Assembly: GCA_029706075.1 (NCBI GenBank)
Contig: JAINUG010000026.1
Span: 1,099,001 to 1,163,000 of the forward strand
Source of the DNA: Aldrovandia affinis
Lineage: Eukaryota > Chordata > Actinopteri > Notacanthiformes > Halosauridae
Length of the DNA: 64,000 nucleotides
Direction: 5' to 3'
The notes under the pieces are model-generated. The model did no database searches and had not been told where the DNA came from. It saw nothing but the letters and a program-made list of their open reading frames with translations. The position numbers and the translations under genes are program-made. Below, piece by piece: positions 12,140 to 21,793 of this stretch. Within the stretch, counting starts at the first letter, position 1. The number at the start of each line of letters is the position of its first letter.

Positions 12140-12740
12140 GGGTTCTCTTCTAAACAGTGACAGCTTTGTGCGCATTACAGCCACAGGAGGAGAGATCAAA
12201 TGGCGAGTCACACATCCACAAATGTGGTGGTGGGATATTACAGATTACACAGCCTGCAGAACACAGCAGAATGGAGTGGTGCCTAAACACTCACACTCTC
12301 TCCCTTATCTCATTGAGTCCTTCCATACTTCTATCACCCCCTATCCCAGAGAAGGGCTGAAATTGAAAGAAGTACAGGTTCATGATGTTCCAGAAATGAT
12401 TGTGGTAGGCCAGCTGCAGACTAAACAATGGGAGGTCCTGTATACAGCTGGAAATGGCATGCTGGGCACCTCCTCTCCCATTCCAACCCTTCTCAGAAGG
12501 ACTAGCCAGCGCAACCTCTGGAAGGCATCTGTCCTCCATGGCCCTACGCCACATCAAGAGGATCTCAGGCTCCATCTGTGTCTACACACTGTCCTGCTGC
12601 CCAGATATCCAGGCTAAGCCTCAGTGCCCCCGGCCCCCCCACTCCACTCTGGTGGTCCCCTGTCGCCAGTGCTACACCTGGGGTATGGACATCTGCAAAG
12701 TAAATGCAATCATGGGAATCCATCCCAGTCCCGTAAGTAC
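12140..12740. other. Unrecognised open region ending at a splice-donor-like site
   Basis: A 149-codon frame (12168-12617) and a 100-codon frame (12454-12756) overlap. The segment ends with CCCGTAAGTAC, a good donor-like sequence after 12732. Neither translation resembles a family I know. It may be an exon or processed copy that has lost its frame, or chance. Confidence 0.25.
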
Positions 12741-13900
12741 TGTACTGCAGTGTTAGTGTACAGTTATTGTATCATTGTATGTTTCTAAGCCAACAGCATT
12801 TTTAACTTGAAGTCAGGCTAATCCAGGTGAATCGGGAACACAGTAATAGATCCGTGGGTTTAAGAAGGAAGGTGTTTTTCTGATCACTCTGACACCTGCT
12901 GCTGGTTGCAGGCCTCTCAACATCCATGCACAAGTGAGAACAGGATGAACGCAATGCACCTTGCCTCTTCTGAAATGAATACGGCCTTATGGAAAGACTC
13001 CTGTCCAACCTTATTGTTTGTGTCTGTAAATTATATTAGAAGTACTTTATCTTGTAGAAGTCTGTGTCATGATTTTGGCCCCATTTGTATTTTTTGGGGG
13101 GAATTGGCTGCGGTACTCTCATTGCCACATACCACCTGTACCTGTATAGGAAAAACTGCAGCTGAGCACTGCTGCCAAAGTGACTATTTTCCAGACTACA
13201 AGCCACACAGCCCTGAATTCAATCAGCATTGCACTTTGTGGCTTCAATTTAATGCAAGTGTCAGTTTGTTCTTCACAAACAGTTTGGTGAATTCAACAAT
13301 GACCAAAATTAACTTGCCAAACAGTGTTTGTGCGGAAAATATGAACACTTGTATTTATTTGTAGATCATGGGTAATGACAAAATGGAGATAACGATACAT
13401 TTCCCAGAAATATCAGATGTATAATAGTACATTTATAAGATTATACTGTATTAGACAGTGTCTCAATTAATCAAATAAAGGTTTTGGAGAAACTGTCCTT
13501 GTACTCCTGGCTACCTTCAAATGTAAAAGAGATGGAGACACTTGAGTGCCTCTGAAATCAAGAGATTTTATTATAGTGCAAAGTGTGGGTTTAAAGCAGG
13601 CCTCTCAGAACTTGACAGCTCAAATGTCTTTCCCTGTTCAGTAAAACGCCACTTATCATAAATATTTAAGTTAGTCTAAATCTGAGTCTGTAGTTATGAC
13701 TGAGAAAGTACTTCAGGCCTGGTTCAGTATGGTTATAATTTTTCAGGTTGGGTTCCATCTGGTTTTGATTGGAAAAAGTGGTTCATGGCCAGTTATCTTC
13801 AAGTCAGGTCATCTTCAAGACAGTGGTTCAGAGCTTGCTTGCAGTAATGTGTGCTCACTCACAACGTTAATTTTTGTAAACAACAATAACAGTTTGTGTC
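12741..13900. other. Non-coding stretch
   Basis: No recognised gene or repeat. A 152-codon plus frame at 12906-13364 is cysteine-rich but resembles nothing I know and has no supporting signals. Confidence 0.4.
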
Positions 13901-13926
13901 TTGTTGGAATGTCTTCTCTTTCTCAG

Positions 13927-14173
13927 TGGGGCCAAAAATGGATCAATAAACAAACAATGCACAAAAACATTCGCAGTCAAACTCAACGAATACTTTAACC
14001 CCGAACAGTTAAAACAGAAAGCAAGATTAATTCAATCAGCTCATAAATTTCTCAAGGCCATGCGGCTTTCCGACCTGCAGCAAGTGAGCAGCCTGAGTGT
14101 GGAGACCCTTCGAATCTTAAAATCTATTCCCAGCTTTGAGGATGACAGAATATGTATTTCATGCAAAGAATAG
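13927..14173 (+). CDS. Candidate 3'-terminal coding exon, product unknown
   Basis: An acceptor-like tract TCTTCTCTTTCTCAG ends at 13926 and is followed by 82 open codons to a TAG at 14171-14173. If spliced there, the exon begins in phase 2. The translation is soluble and mixed in composition, with a helical, protein-like middle (NEYFNPEQLKQKARLIQSAH) followed by SIPSFEDDRICISC at the end. It does not look like translated repeat. I do not recognise the family. No matching upstream exon could be joined with confidence: the donor-like site at 12732 has the wrong phase in its best frame. No AATAAA was seen close downstream. It could be the last exon of a host gene or a fragment of one. Confidence refers to it being real coding sequence. 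Confidence 0.35.
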
Positions 14174-14664
14174 CGGCAGTCATGAGATGCCTGTACTTTA
14201 ACAGTCCTGAAATAAGCAAATCACTTCCCAATCTGACACAAATGGCAAATTGATATTCATCAGTTGTAAACAATTCTGTTGAGGCGGCGAGGATTGTTTC
14301 CTCTTATGGACAAGTTTCTACACCTCCACAACAAGTCATGAAAAACAACAAATTGTCTGACAATGATTAAATTCAAATGCTCCCTTAAGTGAATTTTAAA
14401 AATCAAGGCATTCCATAACAATTTTGTTCTTTATATTTTTATTTAGCCTTTACGGTGTCAAAACAGTAGCCTTACATGTGGGTGTGTGCAGCTCCAACTG
14501 CTGACTAGTCTACTACACTGCAATATGCACCTCATTTGTGGTCATTGAATGATGACTTCAGATCGTAGTGCGTTGATTGATTAACAAGTAGCTTCAGAAA
14601 GTCCTCCATTGACCTCTTCGTGTTGGGATGGAACTGAAGGTGGTAAAAAACGAATGCCCTTACT
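14174..14664. other. Non-coding stretch
   Basis: Downstream of the candidate exon. No repeat or gene recognised. Confidence 0.4.
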
Positions 14665-15523
14665 TATAACCAAGATGCTGAAATGACCTAAATCTGACTG
14701 GTGCTGACTCCGTGGTTCTGTCAATGCTCTCATTACCCCCCCCCCCCCCAACACGCAATCATGTGACATCACTGCTTCATTACATCATTTACCTGCGTTC
14801 TTGTAATGGAGCACCGAAATTACAAGACAGTCAGTCAACAGACAGTGGACAAACAAGCAATAAGTGCTTAAAAATACAATAATAATACAATAGTCAATGT
14901 TGGTATAAAACCTGTTGTTCCACTCTCATCATACAATGATAATGGATTACGAGAAATAAGTAGAACAGAGTAACGTTACATAACGTTACTAGCTATCTTG
15001 TGTGTGTATGCTCAATCCCAACCAACGCCTTTCAGACCTTGTGAATTTACATTAAACACCCTACTGGTGGAGCTTTTTAACAATAAAGGGAACGTTGATA
15101 AGAACGTGGGCACTTAAATACTTAAATACAGCATGATCAACATACACAGAACACAGAAATAGGACATCATATGGGTCTACAAACTAAATTAGCCATTAGC
15201 TAAATTAGCTAAGTTGTATTGATAAATACAATGGCATTGTGGTTTTGTAGCTTTGTACCTCTCTTTAATGTTCAAGTTTACTTGTTGATAAACACTTTAC
15301 TCTGAAAGAAAATATTTTGTAAGGTTACTCTCAATATTATGGTCATGGTATGGTACCACACACTAGCTAGTTAACGTTAGCTAAGGATATATACCCAGCT
15401 AAGATTAGCTAGCTAAGCTACCTAGCCCCAAAACCGTTAACTAGCTAAATCATAAGAAGGGGTAAAGTGTGGGTTTGTAAAAACAACCCCATGTGCCCAG
15501 TGAATGAGTAATAATTCTGACAA
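14665..15523 (+). repeat. Dispersed repeat R, copy 1 (GCTAGC-rich)
   Basis: This segment is homologous, in the same orientation, to 26568-27098. Shared blocks include CCTAAATCTGACT, ACACAATCATGTGAC-like sequence, GTAGCTTTGTACCTCTC, GAAAGAAAATATT, GGTCATGGTATGGT and GTGAATGAGTA, in the same order. Copy 1 has about 260 bp (roughly 14820-15090) that copy 2 lacks. The 3' part carries many TAGCTAGCTAA-type motifs. A run of C residues lies at 14736-14749. I found no terminal inverted repeats or coding remnant, so the class is open: an old non-autonomous transposon or a segmental duplication. Confidence 0.75.
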
Positions 15524-15659
15524 TGAAACAACATGTGACAGAAACTGTAGATTGATGCAGCACATGAAAACACATGATCTATTTACTGTATATAGTTGAT
15601 TATTCCACCAATAAAGGGTTTTGACAGTATTTTTGAATGTAATATTCAAGTTCTTGACT

Positions 15660-15782
15660 TTAGTACTGTAGTACTTTTCTCGGGGTTCGATTCCCACTGG
15701 GGACACCCATACTAAAAATGTATGCACTCACTATTGTAAGGCGCTTTGGATAAAAGCGCCCACCAAATGTTATGTTATGTAA
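15660..15782 (+). mobile_element. Short tRNA-derived SINE with LINE2-type tail
   Basis: A B-box match GGGTTCGATTCCC lies at about 15683-15695. Shortly downstream is GGCGCTTTGGATAAAAGCGC, the same tail type as at 5240, ending in a TTATG repeat. The A-box half and body are shortened relative to 5056-5282, so this is a small or internally deleted copy. Confidence 0.65.
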
Positions 15783-16913
15783 AACAGTAATGCCAACAGT
15801 AAAAACAACAGAATAGTAATATTGGTGTGTAAGCCATACATTGAAATTATCAGCTTGATTGTGTACATAATCACACAAAATGTATTTAATGTAACTGTCA
15901 GAAGCACCAGCATGATTAAGATGTTGGTTACAGGCCTGTACCATATATTTTACACAGGCAACTAAATAAGACCTTTTGGTTGTGGATTTAATTTGACAAG
16001 CCATCTAATAAAATGGCTTGAATGCAATATACATTGCTTGTATGAAATATACATTTTACTTACACCACCTTGTTAGCTTTGGGGCTTCATTTGAGGGTAG
16101 CTGTGTAGCAGTCTCTTCTACAGTACAACAGAAATCTGCAACATGTTTATGATACAGCCAAGTTAGATTGCGTTATGTCTGACAACAGCTATTTTCACAT
16201 TTTTTACAAGCAGAAATGTTATGTTAAGAAGAGTTTTTTAATTTATTTTGTGTCTCACTGTTGGGGAAAGTGATGATTTGAAAAGATACAAGTGAATATA
16301 AACAGTGATGATCAAGCCTGACCAGTATATAAAAAAGGTCTGATATTGAGAAAGTGTCTAATTATAAAAATACCAAATACCAAAAAAAGTCACATTTCCC
16401 CATATAAGGGGTTTCCAGAGAGCCCTAGATTTCCTATCATTAAGTAAATGAATGAAAAAAAAAAAAATCATTTAATTGATTTAATGACCTGACAGAGTGA
16501 TGGACAAACCAAAAGTAACACAATGTTTCATTACTCTATGGTGAACGAGTTGTCCCTGTTGGCTGTTGGTAATAAGAAAGAAAGAGGGAAAGAGAGAGTG
16601 ATGGACAAAATAGGGCACAGAGAAGCAGTATAGTGAGAGAAGAGAGGGAGTTGTAGAGTGGACATATAGTGACAGAGGAAAGAGGGAGTGATACAGTAGA
16701 GTAGACCCCCGGTGACTGTGCTCAGTGTGGTCCAGACTCTCTGACAGGGCTGCTCTTGATGTGGCACGACAGAGCTATGGTGGTACAGCTCATGAATAAA
16801 GATTCTGAACCAACTGTATTGCGTCCTTCCTTCTGCCTGGATTCCTGGGCAATGTCCACCACGTCCGTCACTCTGCTCCCCCTCACTGCTCTAATGTCCA
16901 GGCGGCTCGGCTG
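15783..16913. other. Non-coding stretch
   Basis: No gene called. The part at about 16720-16913 lies just downstream (in minus-strand sense) of the immunoglobulin-like fragment and may be its 3' untranslated part, but no minus-strand polyadenylation signal is near. Confidence 0.4.
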
Positions 16914-17511
16914 CACCCCTAAGGGTCTTCTGGGAGGATGAGTATCTTCTCCTGGTCTTTACAATGATTACAGCACAGATCATGCCCACCAGCCCATCAG
17001 TGATGTGTACACTGCATAGAAAGTGGAGTCGATGCCAAAGGGGTGGATCTTACTTCCTGAGATGCAGGTAAAGCCTCTGACTAAGACTGCACACCAGTAT
17101 TGCCCACTGTCCTCCAGTGAGAGGTTTGAGATGATCAGAGAGATATGAGGGTGGGACACATTCACTCGGCCCCTCAGCTCCTCGGAGGCCAATATATACG
17201 AATACTCAGTGTCCACAATCAAAACACTGTGCTGACCACTCTGGTGAACCCGAATGAGTCTGTTAGACTCTGTGAAGCGGGTATTGCAGAATAGAGCAAC
17301 ACTACTTTCCTTGCCACTGTTGCCGTTAGGCTTGCTTTTGGGGGGGTCTAGGCCTGGGTTCCACCTCTGTTAAGCGTTTTGTGACAATTCTATTGTGAAA
17401 AGCGCTATACAAATAAACTTGATTTGATTTGATTTGATTACTACCCAGTGAGAAAGTCACAGTGTAGGACTCCAGCAAAGTGCAAACTATTAGATATGCA
17501 AGGGCTTCCAT
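16914..17511 (-). pseudogene. Ig V-type receptor gene fragment (CD300/NILT-like), broken
   Basis: On the minus strand a start codon at 17511-17509 opens a hydrophobic leader (MEALAYLIVCTLL), then a short strand ending TVTFSLG. A SINE tail (17354-17447) interrupts here. The V domain continues with SVALFC (first cysteine), LIVDTEYSYI, RGRVNVSHPHISLIISNLSL and EDSGQYWCAV (second cysteine). A transmembrane-like stretch and basic stop-transfer (KTRRRYSSS, about 16945-16960) follow in another frame, so at least one single-base frameshift lies near 17000. Single-V-domain type I receptors of this form (CD300, NILT, pIgR-like) are lineage-expanded in fish and act in innate immune recognition. That function is inferred from fold only. 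No ITAM or ITIM is visible in the short tail. It is either a pseudogene or a gene whose leader and V exons are separated by an intron containing the SINE. Confidence 0.6.
17354..17447 (+). mobile_element. SINE 3' tail inside the Ig-like fragment
   Basis: AAAAGCGCTATACAAATAAA followed by CTTGATTTGATTTGATT is a common fish SINE/LINE 3' end with a GATTT-type repeat tail. It splits the immunoglobulin-like coding sequence between the leader segment and the V domain. Confidence 0.7.
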
Positions 17512-17535
17512 GTAATAGTGTACCCAACACATGTA

Positions 17536-18110
17536 TGTCACGGTGTTACCTCGTTCGGCCTCTGGAGGGCGCGTGGTCATGTGATGGTCTTTTTCTCTTT
17601 CTGCTGAGAGGAATCATTGTCATTCTGCCGCCCTTATATGGTCTTGTGTCGGTGGGTGCTCTGATCGCTTCTAGCTGAGAGCAATCAGTATTAATTCCGT
17701 CTCCTACTTAAGGTCTCTTTTTCCCTCGTGCAAACACTTCTATGTAAACTAATTATTACGCTCTATTCTGAACTACGGTTTAGTTTGACCACCCTGTGGT
17801 TTTCGCTTAGTTAAAAAGAGAAGGAACTAACTTATTCATCTCAAAATAAAGGTTTAGCGTCACCATTCTGTGGTAGCCTTTTAGGGAGATTAATCATCTC
17901 CAAACGAAGGGTTTTAAGCTCACCACTTCGGTGGTTTCCTTTGAGATATTATTCTTTGTTTGTCGGGGCTAAATTCCCCCAGAGCTAAAGCCTCTGTAGA
18001 CATTTGGTTTATTTTTCCTTAGCTCCTCGGTGAGGAGTGTTCGCCCTGTTAGGGTTGTTTCTGTTGGTTTTATCCCCGTGGAGTTTTGTCCCAGGGTTTC
18101 CTTATTTGTT
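17536..18110 (+). repeat. LTR-like segment between the two Ig fragments
   Basis: It begins TGTCACGGTGTTACC and has a TATA-like part (CCTTATATGG, about 17632), several T-rich stretches and AATAAAGG at about 17846. The solo LTR at 27330-28269, read on its own strand, also begins TGTCACGG. Three loosely repeated units at about 17778, 17852 and 17910 each carry a small hairpin (for example CACCACTTCGGTGG). I could not fix the 3' end or find a target duplication, so this is a candidate only. It could also be the promoter region of the Ig-like fragment. Confidence 0.3.
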
Positions 18111-18139
18111 TTCCCCACTCCCTAGTCTGTTCGCAGATT

Positions 18140-18960
18140 TAGTGGCTGATTGCTTGCGTTCAGCTTTTAGATACTCATGAGATCTGCGTGTGGCTCTTCC
18201 ACCTTCGATCCACACTACAATATATTCTCCAGAGTGATTGGGTGAGAGAGAGGGAATGACTAGGGAGTAATTCCCAGACCTACTGCCATCAACCACATAC
18301 ATCTGCTCCCCCTGATCAGTGATATTGCTGAGATCCTGCTGGTCCTGTGGTTTCCCAATTTCCTTTGGAGTCCTCCACAGTCCTCCCTGTCTTTCCCTGA
18401 TGTGTTTCAGAGCAGGGCAGAACTGCTCTCTCTCCCATAGTGTGTAAGCTATAGTTGCGCTTTATGCTCAGAGAAAATGTTTGGAGGCGGTGGCAGTTCT
18501 CTCCATCCAATGCCTGACACCTGATACTAAATCTCCCAGTCACTTCAATCTTGCGGAAGTGCATAGAGTAGCCATTGTCTTTCATGTTGTCCATATGAGA
18601 GTAAGGCTCCAAGAGTATGTCTATGTCCAGGATTAGCAAATAAAAATAATTTCCCTGCCAGCTAAATTCATCCTGGTACCATTTGATTCTCTTGCCTGGC
18701 CAACTGTGATGTGATTACATTGTAAATTAACACTTTTTCCTACTATTTCCTTTCCTTCTTCATGTACATTTGAATGACAAACTGACAAAGTAAGATTTCC
18801 CAGATAGGAAAGTTTTCCGGCTATCCAACATTCAAACCTGTAAGCCCCAGAGTCAGACTGTTGACGAGAGGTGATTGTTATGCATTGATCCTAGATGTTG
18901 AGTCAATCTCTCAGGTCAGGCAGTGGGAGTGAATGCTGAGAGGAGGAGGAATGGTCAGAT
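18140..18960 (-). pseudogene. Multi-domain Ig-superfamily gene fragment, degenerate
   Basis: The minus strand carries, in order, the end of one Ig domain (SDSGAYRFECWIAGK, about 18855-18810), the start of a second (EIVGKSVNLQC, then RIKWYQDE), and a third (GERAVLPC near 18430, GGLWRTPKE, then GNYSLVIPSLSP and HSGEYIVVW). These pieces lie in at least three frames, and the cysteine expected after the last DSGEY-type motif is absent (EYIVVW). The arrangement suggests a tandem-Ig surface receptor of the kind found in clusters in fish. It sits upstream of, and on the same strand as, the single-V-domain fragment, so the two may be decayed neighbours of one gene family. Function cannot be inferred beyond membership of the superfamily. 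Confidence 0.55.
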
Positions 18961-19067
18961 GTGTTTCCCAACAGCAGGTCCCCCTCTGGACTGGACCTGT
19001 GCAGTACACATAAGTCAGTTCCTAATTGAAAAAAAAATGAAATGAAAAACTTTCACTTTCAGTTTTA

Positions 19068-19180
19068 ATTACATTTTTTATTTAACCTTTATTTAACCAG
19101 GTAAAAGTGATTGAGAACAATTTCTCATTTACAACACTGACCTGGCCAAGAAGGCAAGTGTCAAAGTAGTGCAACAATAC
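19068..19180 (-). mobile_element. SINE 3' part, minus orientation
   Basis: TTTATTTAACCTTTATTTAA and then CCAGGTAAAA, followed by CTGACCTGGCCAAGAAGGCA, is the reverse complement of a fish SINE 3' end that finishes in TTAAATAAAGGTTAAATAAA. The head is not preserved. Confidence 0.65.
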
Positions 19181-20357
19181 ACACATTACACGAAAGATAA
19201 AGAAGGTGCTAAGTATGACTCTTTAAAAAAAAATGACTACAATTTCTGGAGATGCAAGTTCTTGAGCAGTGTTGAGCAGTAGTGCCAGCAAAAGTCCAAT
19301 CTAACTGAGCATGGCCATTCTGTCCCTCTGTCTCTGTCTCTCGGGCTCTGTAACTATCTGTTTCTGTTGATGCTCTTGTACTGAAACACAGTCTCATGCA
19401 TGTTTTCCCACTCAATATTTAACGTCACTAAAGATACACATCCTTTAGATAAGGTCAGTGATTGTGAAAACTCTTTAAGTTTGTCATTCTCATGCAGTAA
19501 TCTATTACTATCTAATACATGCATCTGTACTGTTGATAAGCCACATGCTTAAACTCCTCACATAATCCTCAGGGTCCAGTTGCCCTTACAAGTCTACTGT
19601 ATTATCCATTATTCATGAAATGTAAAATAAAATTGTCAAGAAGAGTGATTTGATGAGATATTTTAAACAGATTCAATGCAGATTTTGATGGTCCCAACTC
19701 ATAAAGGATACACGTCCAATACATAAGCTCAGTGATCATGGGAACTATCTACCTCTTACAATCTAATATGGGAACCTATATACTCAATTGTGGGCAACAG
19801 AAATCAACAAATGCATCAGTCATATTTACAGAAATTGTTTTAGAGAAGGCATATGCATTCAAAAATATTTAGCTGAGTATACAGCAGCTGGTTAATAACA
19901 TTTAGTTGTACCTTTATGTTTACTGGTATCTATTATGGGCTAGGGCTTGCAACTCCACCATACCAGGGACAGTATACAGAAAAAAAGGTTTTAATTAGTT
20001 ACATAGTTAGTTAGAATTAGTGAGATACCAACCAAACTGCAGAAGGACCTCAAAAAGTAAAGAAGGAAAATTGTATTTCAATTGAAGATTTTTTTTTGGC
20101 ATAGTTCTCACTCGAGTTGCATTGTTGAATTTGAGAGAATCAAAGGATGGTCATAATTTAATTCTATCTTTCAGAGAATTGGTGGCACCCTGATCTTTCC
20201 CAGAGCTTTATTCATGAAATTTCCAATCTGGTATCATACATTTGAATAAAGGAATTCACATGGCATCAGTATTAAAAGCATATTAATATAGTGCACTATG
20301 GAGTGCACATTAATATAGAGTACACATAGAGTGCACTCTATCTTAATAGAGTACACA
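19181..20357. other. Non-coding stretch
   Basis: AT-rich, with short internal repeats of GAGTGCAC/GAGTACAC at about 20290-20350. No gene recognised. Confidence 0.45.
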
Positions 20358-20796
20358 TACAATACCCTCCAAAATTATGCACAACCTTGATAAAGATGAG
20401 CCAAGAAGGCTATTTAAAATAAACAATACACATACTGATACAATACACATATTGTATAAAAAAAAAAAAAAAGGGAAATTATATTATTTTATACTAATAC
20501 AATTGCTCAGCAAAAAATATTGTATTTTTATTATTTAGATATTTTTTTCCCCAAAAAGGTATTTTACAATTATTCACAACCCTGGTTGGAGTACTTTGTG
20601 CACCCTCTCCTCACATGGATTAACATTATCTTCTATAGTGTCATATGAGAGTAAACATATTCGGGGGGTCTTTGTCCATTCTCCATATAAAACTCCACTC
20701 CACTTGTGGACTCCCTCTTTTACGTGGCATCTGATGGTAGATTTGTTAAATTTGTGTCCACAAGATGCAACCAAGTTTTGTAGGTTGCCAACTGTG

Positions 20797-20800
20797 ACCT
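20797..20800. repeat. Target-site duplication, Gypsy 5' side
   Basis: ACCT precedes the 5' LTR and is repeated at 25178-25181 after the 3' LTR. Removing one copy and the element restores an uninterrupted host sequence reading CTGTGACCTTGTGA. Confidence 0.85.
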
Positions 20801-21040
20801 TGTAGTGAGCACTGGGGAGAGAGAGGCAGAATTCCCTGCGGCAACACGCCCACGTTCTCGGACTCACCTGACAGGTGACGTGTCAGCCGGGAAGTAGAGA
20901 TAAGCGGGGGGTGGAGCGAGGGAGTTCAGAGCTTCCTGACGTGGCAGTACGCGTGTATCTGTTCCAGAGCGATGTGCTCTAATAAAGTGTTTTTTCAACC
21001 TTGAAAACCAAGCCAGTTGTTTTTCTCTGCAAACACCACA
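20801..21040 (+). repeat. 5' LTR
   Basis: 240 bp, TGTAGTGAGC...CACCACA. It carries AATAAA at 20981-20986. It is identical to the 3' LTR except at the T run after AATAAAGTG (six T then C here, five T then GC in the 3' copy). Confidence 0.95.
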
Positions 21041-21041
21041 T

Positions 21042-21055
21042 TGGTGACCCCGACG
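21042..21055 (+). promoter_or_regulatory. Primer binding site, tRNA-Trp
   Basis: TGGTGACCCCGACG begins two bases after the LTR. It is complementary to the last 14 bases, including CCA, of animal tRNA-Trp as I know it. Confidence 0.85.
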
Positions 21056-21112
21056 CTTCTTCGGACGATTCCGAAGTGATTATTATTATTTTTATTTTTT
21101 TCTCTACGAAAG

Positions 21113-21784
21113 ATGCACGCCGTCGCTCTCAAGCTCCCGGAGTTCTGGCAGGAACATGCCGCCGTGTGGTTCGCTCAAGCGGAGGCGCAGTTCGCGTTGA
21201 GAGGCATAACGCAGGAGGACACGAAATACTTCTACGTGGTTGCTGCTTTAAATAGTTCGACAGCATCGCGGGTATTAAGCCTACTCCAGGATCCTCCGGA
21301 AGCGGATAAGTACTTGGCTCTCAAACAGCTCCTGTTGGAGACTTTCGAGCTGTCAGAACCTGAGCGTGCTCGCAAGCTCCTTACACTGCCTGGTTTGGGG
21401 GATTCTAAACCGTCGGAGTTAATGGACCATATGCTGACACTTTTGGGTAACCACCAACCTTGTTTCATATTCCGGGAATTATTTATGCAGCAGATGCCCA
21501 GTCAAGTGCGTGCAGCTCTGGCAGGTTCCCCGGTGAAAGACCTCAGGGCTCTGGCCAGGGAAGCCGATAAAGTTTTAAACTCCAGCCGGCTGCCCGGTCC
21601 TGCAGTAAGGGTGGTTGGCGCTGCTGATGTGCAGGCTATCCGGGAGGATGTCATCGCCGCTACCCAGCGGCAGCGACCTACAGCGGGCCTCTGCTACTAT
21701 CATGCCAGGTTTGGCACACGCGCTAAGCAGTGCCGTCCGCCTTGCTCTTTCGCGTCGGGAAACGGCAGAGCCGACGCCCATTAG
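21113..21784 (+). CDS. gag: Gypsy Gag protein
   Basis: An open frame of 223 codons from ATG at 21113 to TAG at 21782-21784. The N-terminal part (LPEFWQEHAAVWFAQAEAQF) matches the pattern of the capsid-like domain in insect and fish Gypsy Gag proteins. The middle is helical. A zinc-knuckle variant starts at about residue 194 (CYYHARFG, then KQCRPPC), spaced like the CHCC finger of the CsRn1 group rather than a standard CCHC knuckle. It would form the particle that packages the element RNA. The stop is followed nine bases later by pol sequence in the same frame. Two in-frame stops (TAG 21782, TGA 21791) separate them, so expression of pol would need readthrough, or a fused frame has been lost. 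Gag is the only part still intact. Confidence 0.85.
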   Translation: MHAVALKLPEFWQEHAAVWFAQAEAQFALRGITQEDTKYFYVVAALNSSTASRVLSLLQDPPEADKYLALKQLLLETFELSEPERARKLLTLPGLGDSKPSELMDHMLTLLGNHQPCFIFRELFMQQMPSQVRAALAGSPVKDLRALAREADKVLNSSRLPGPAVRVVGAADVQAIREDVIAATQRQRPTAGLCYYHARFGTRAKQCRPPCSFASGNGRADAH

Positions 21785-21793
21785 CTGCGTTGA

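Noticed and set aside
12168-12617. 149-codon frame
   Set aside because: No recognisable domain, and an overlapping frame is equally open. Kept only as an unrecognised region.
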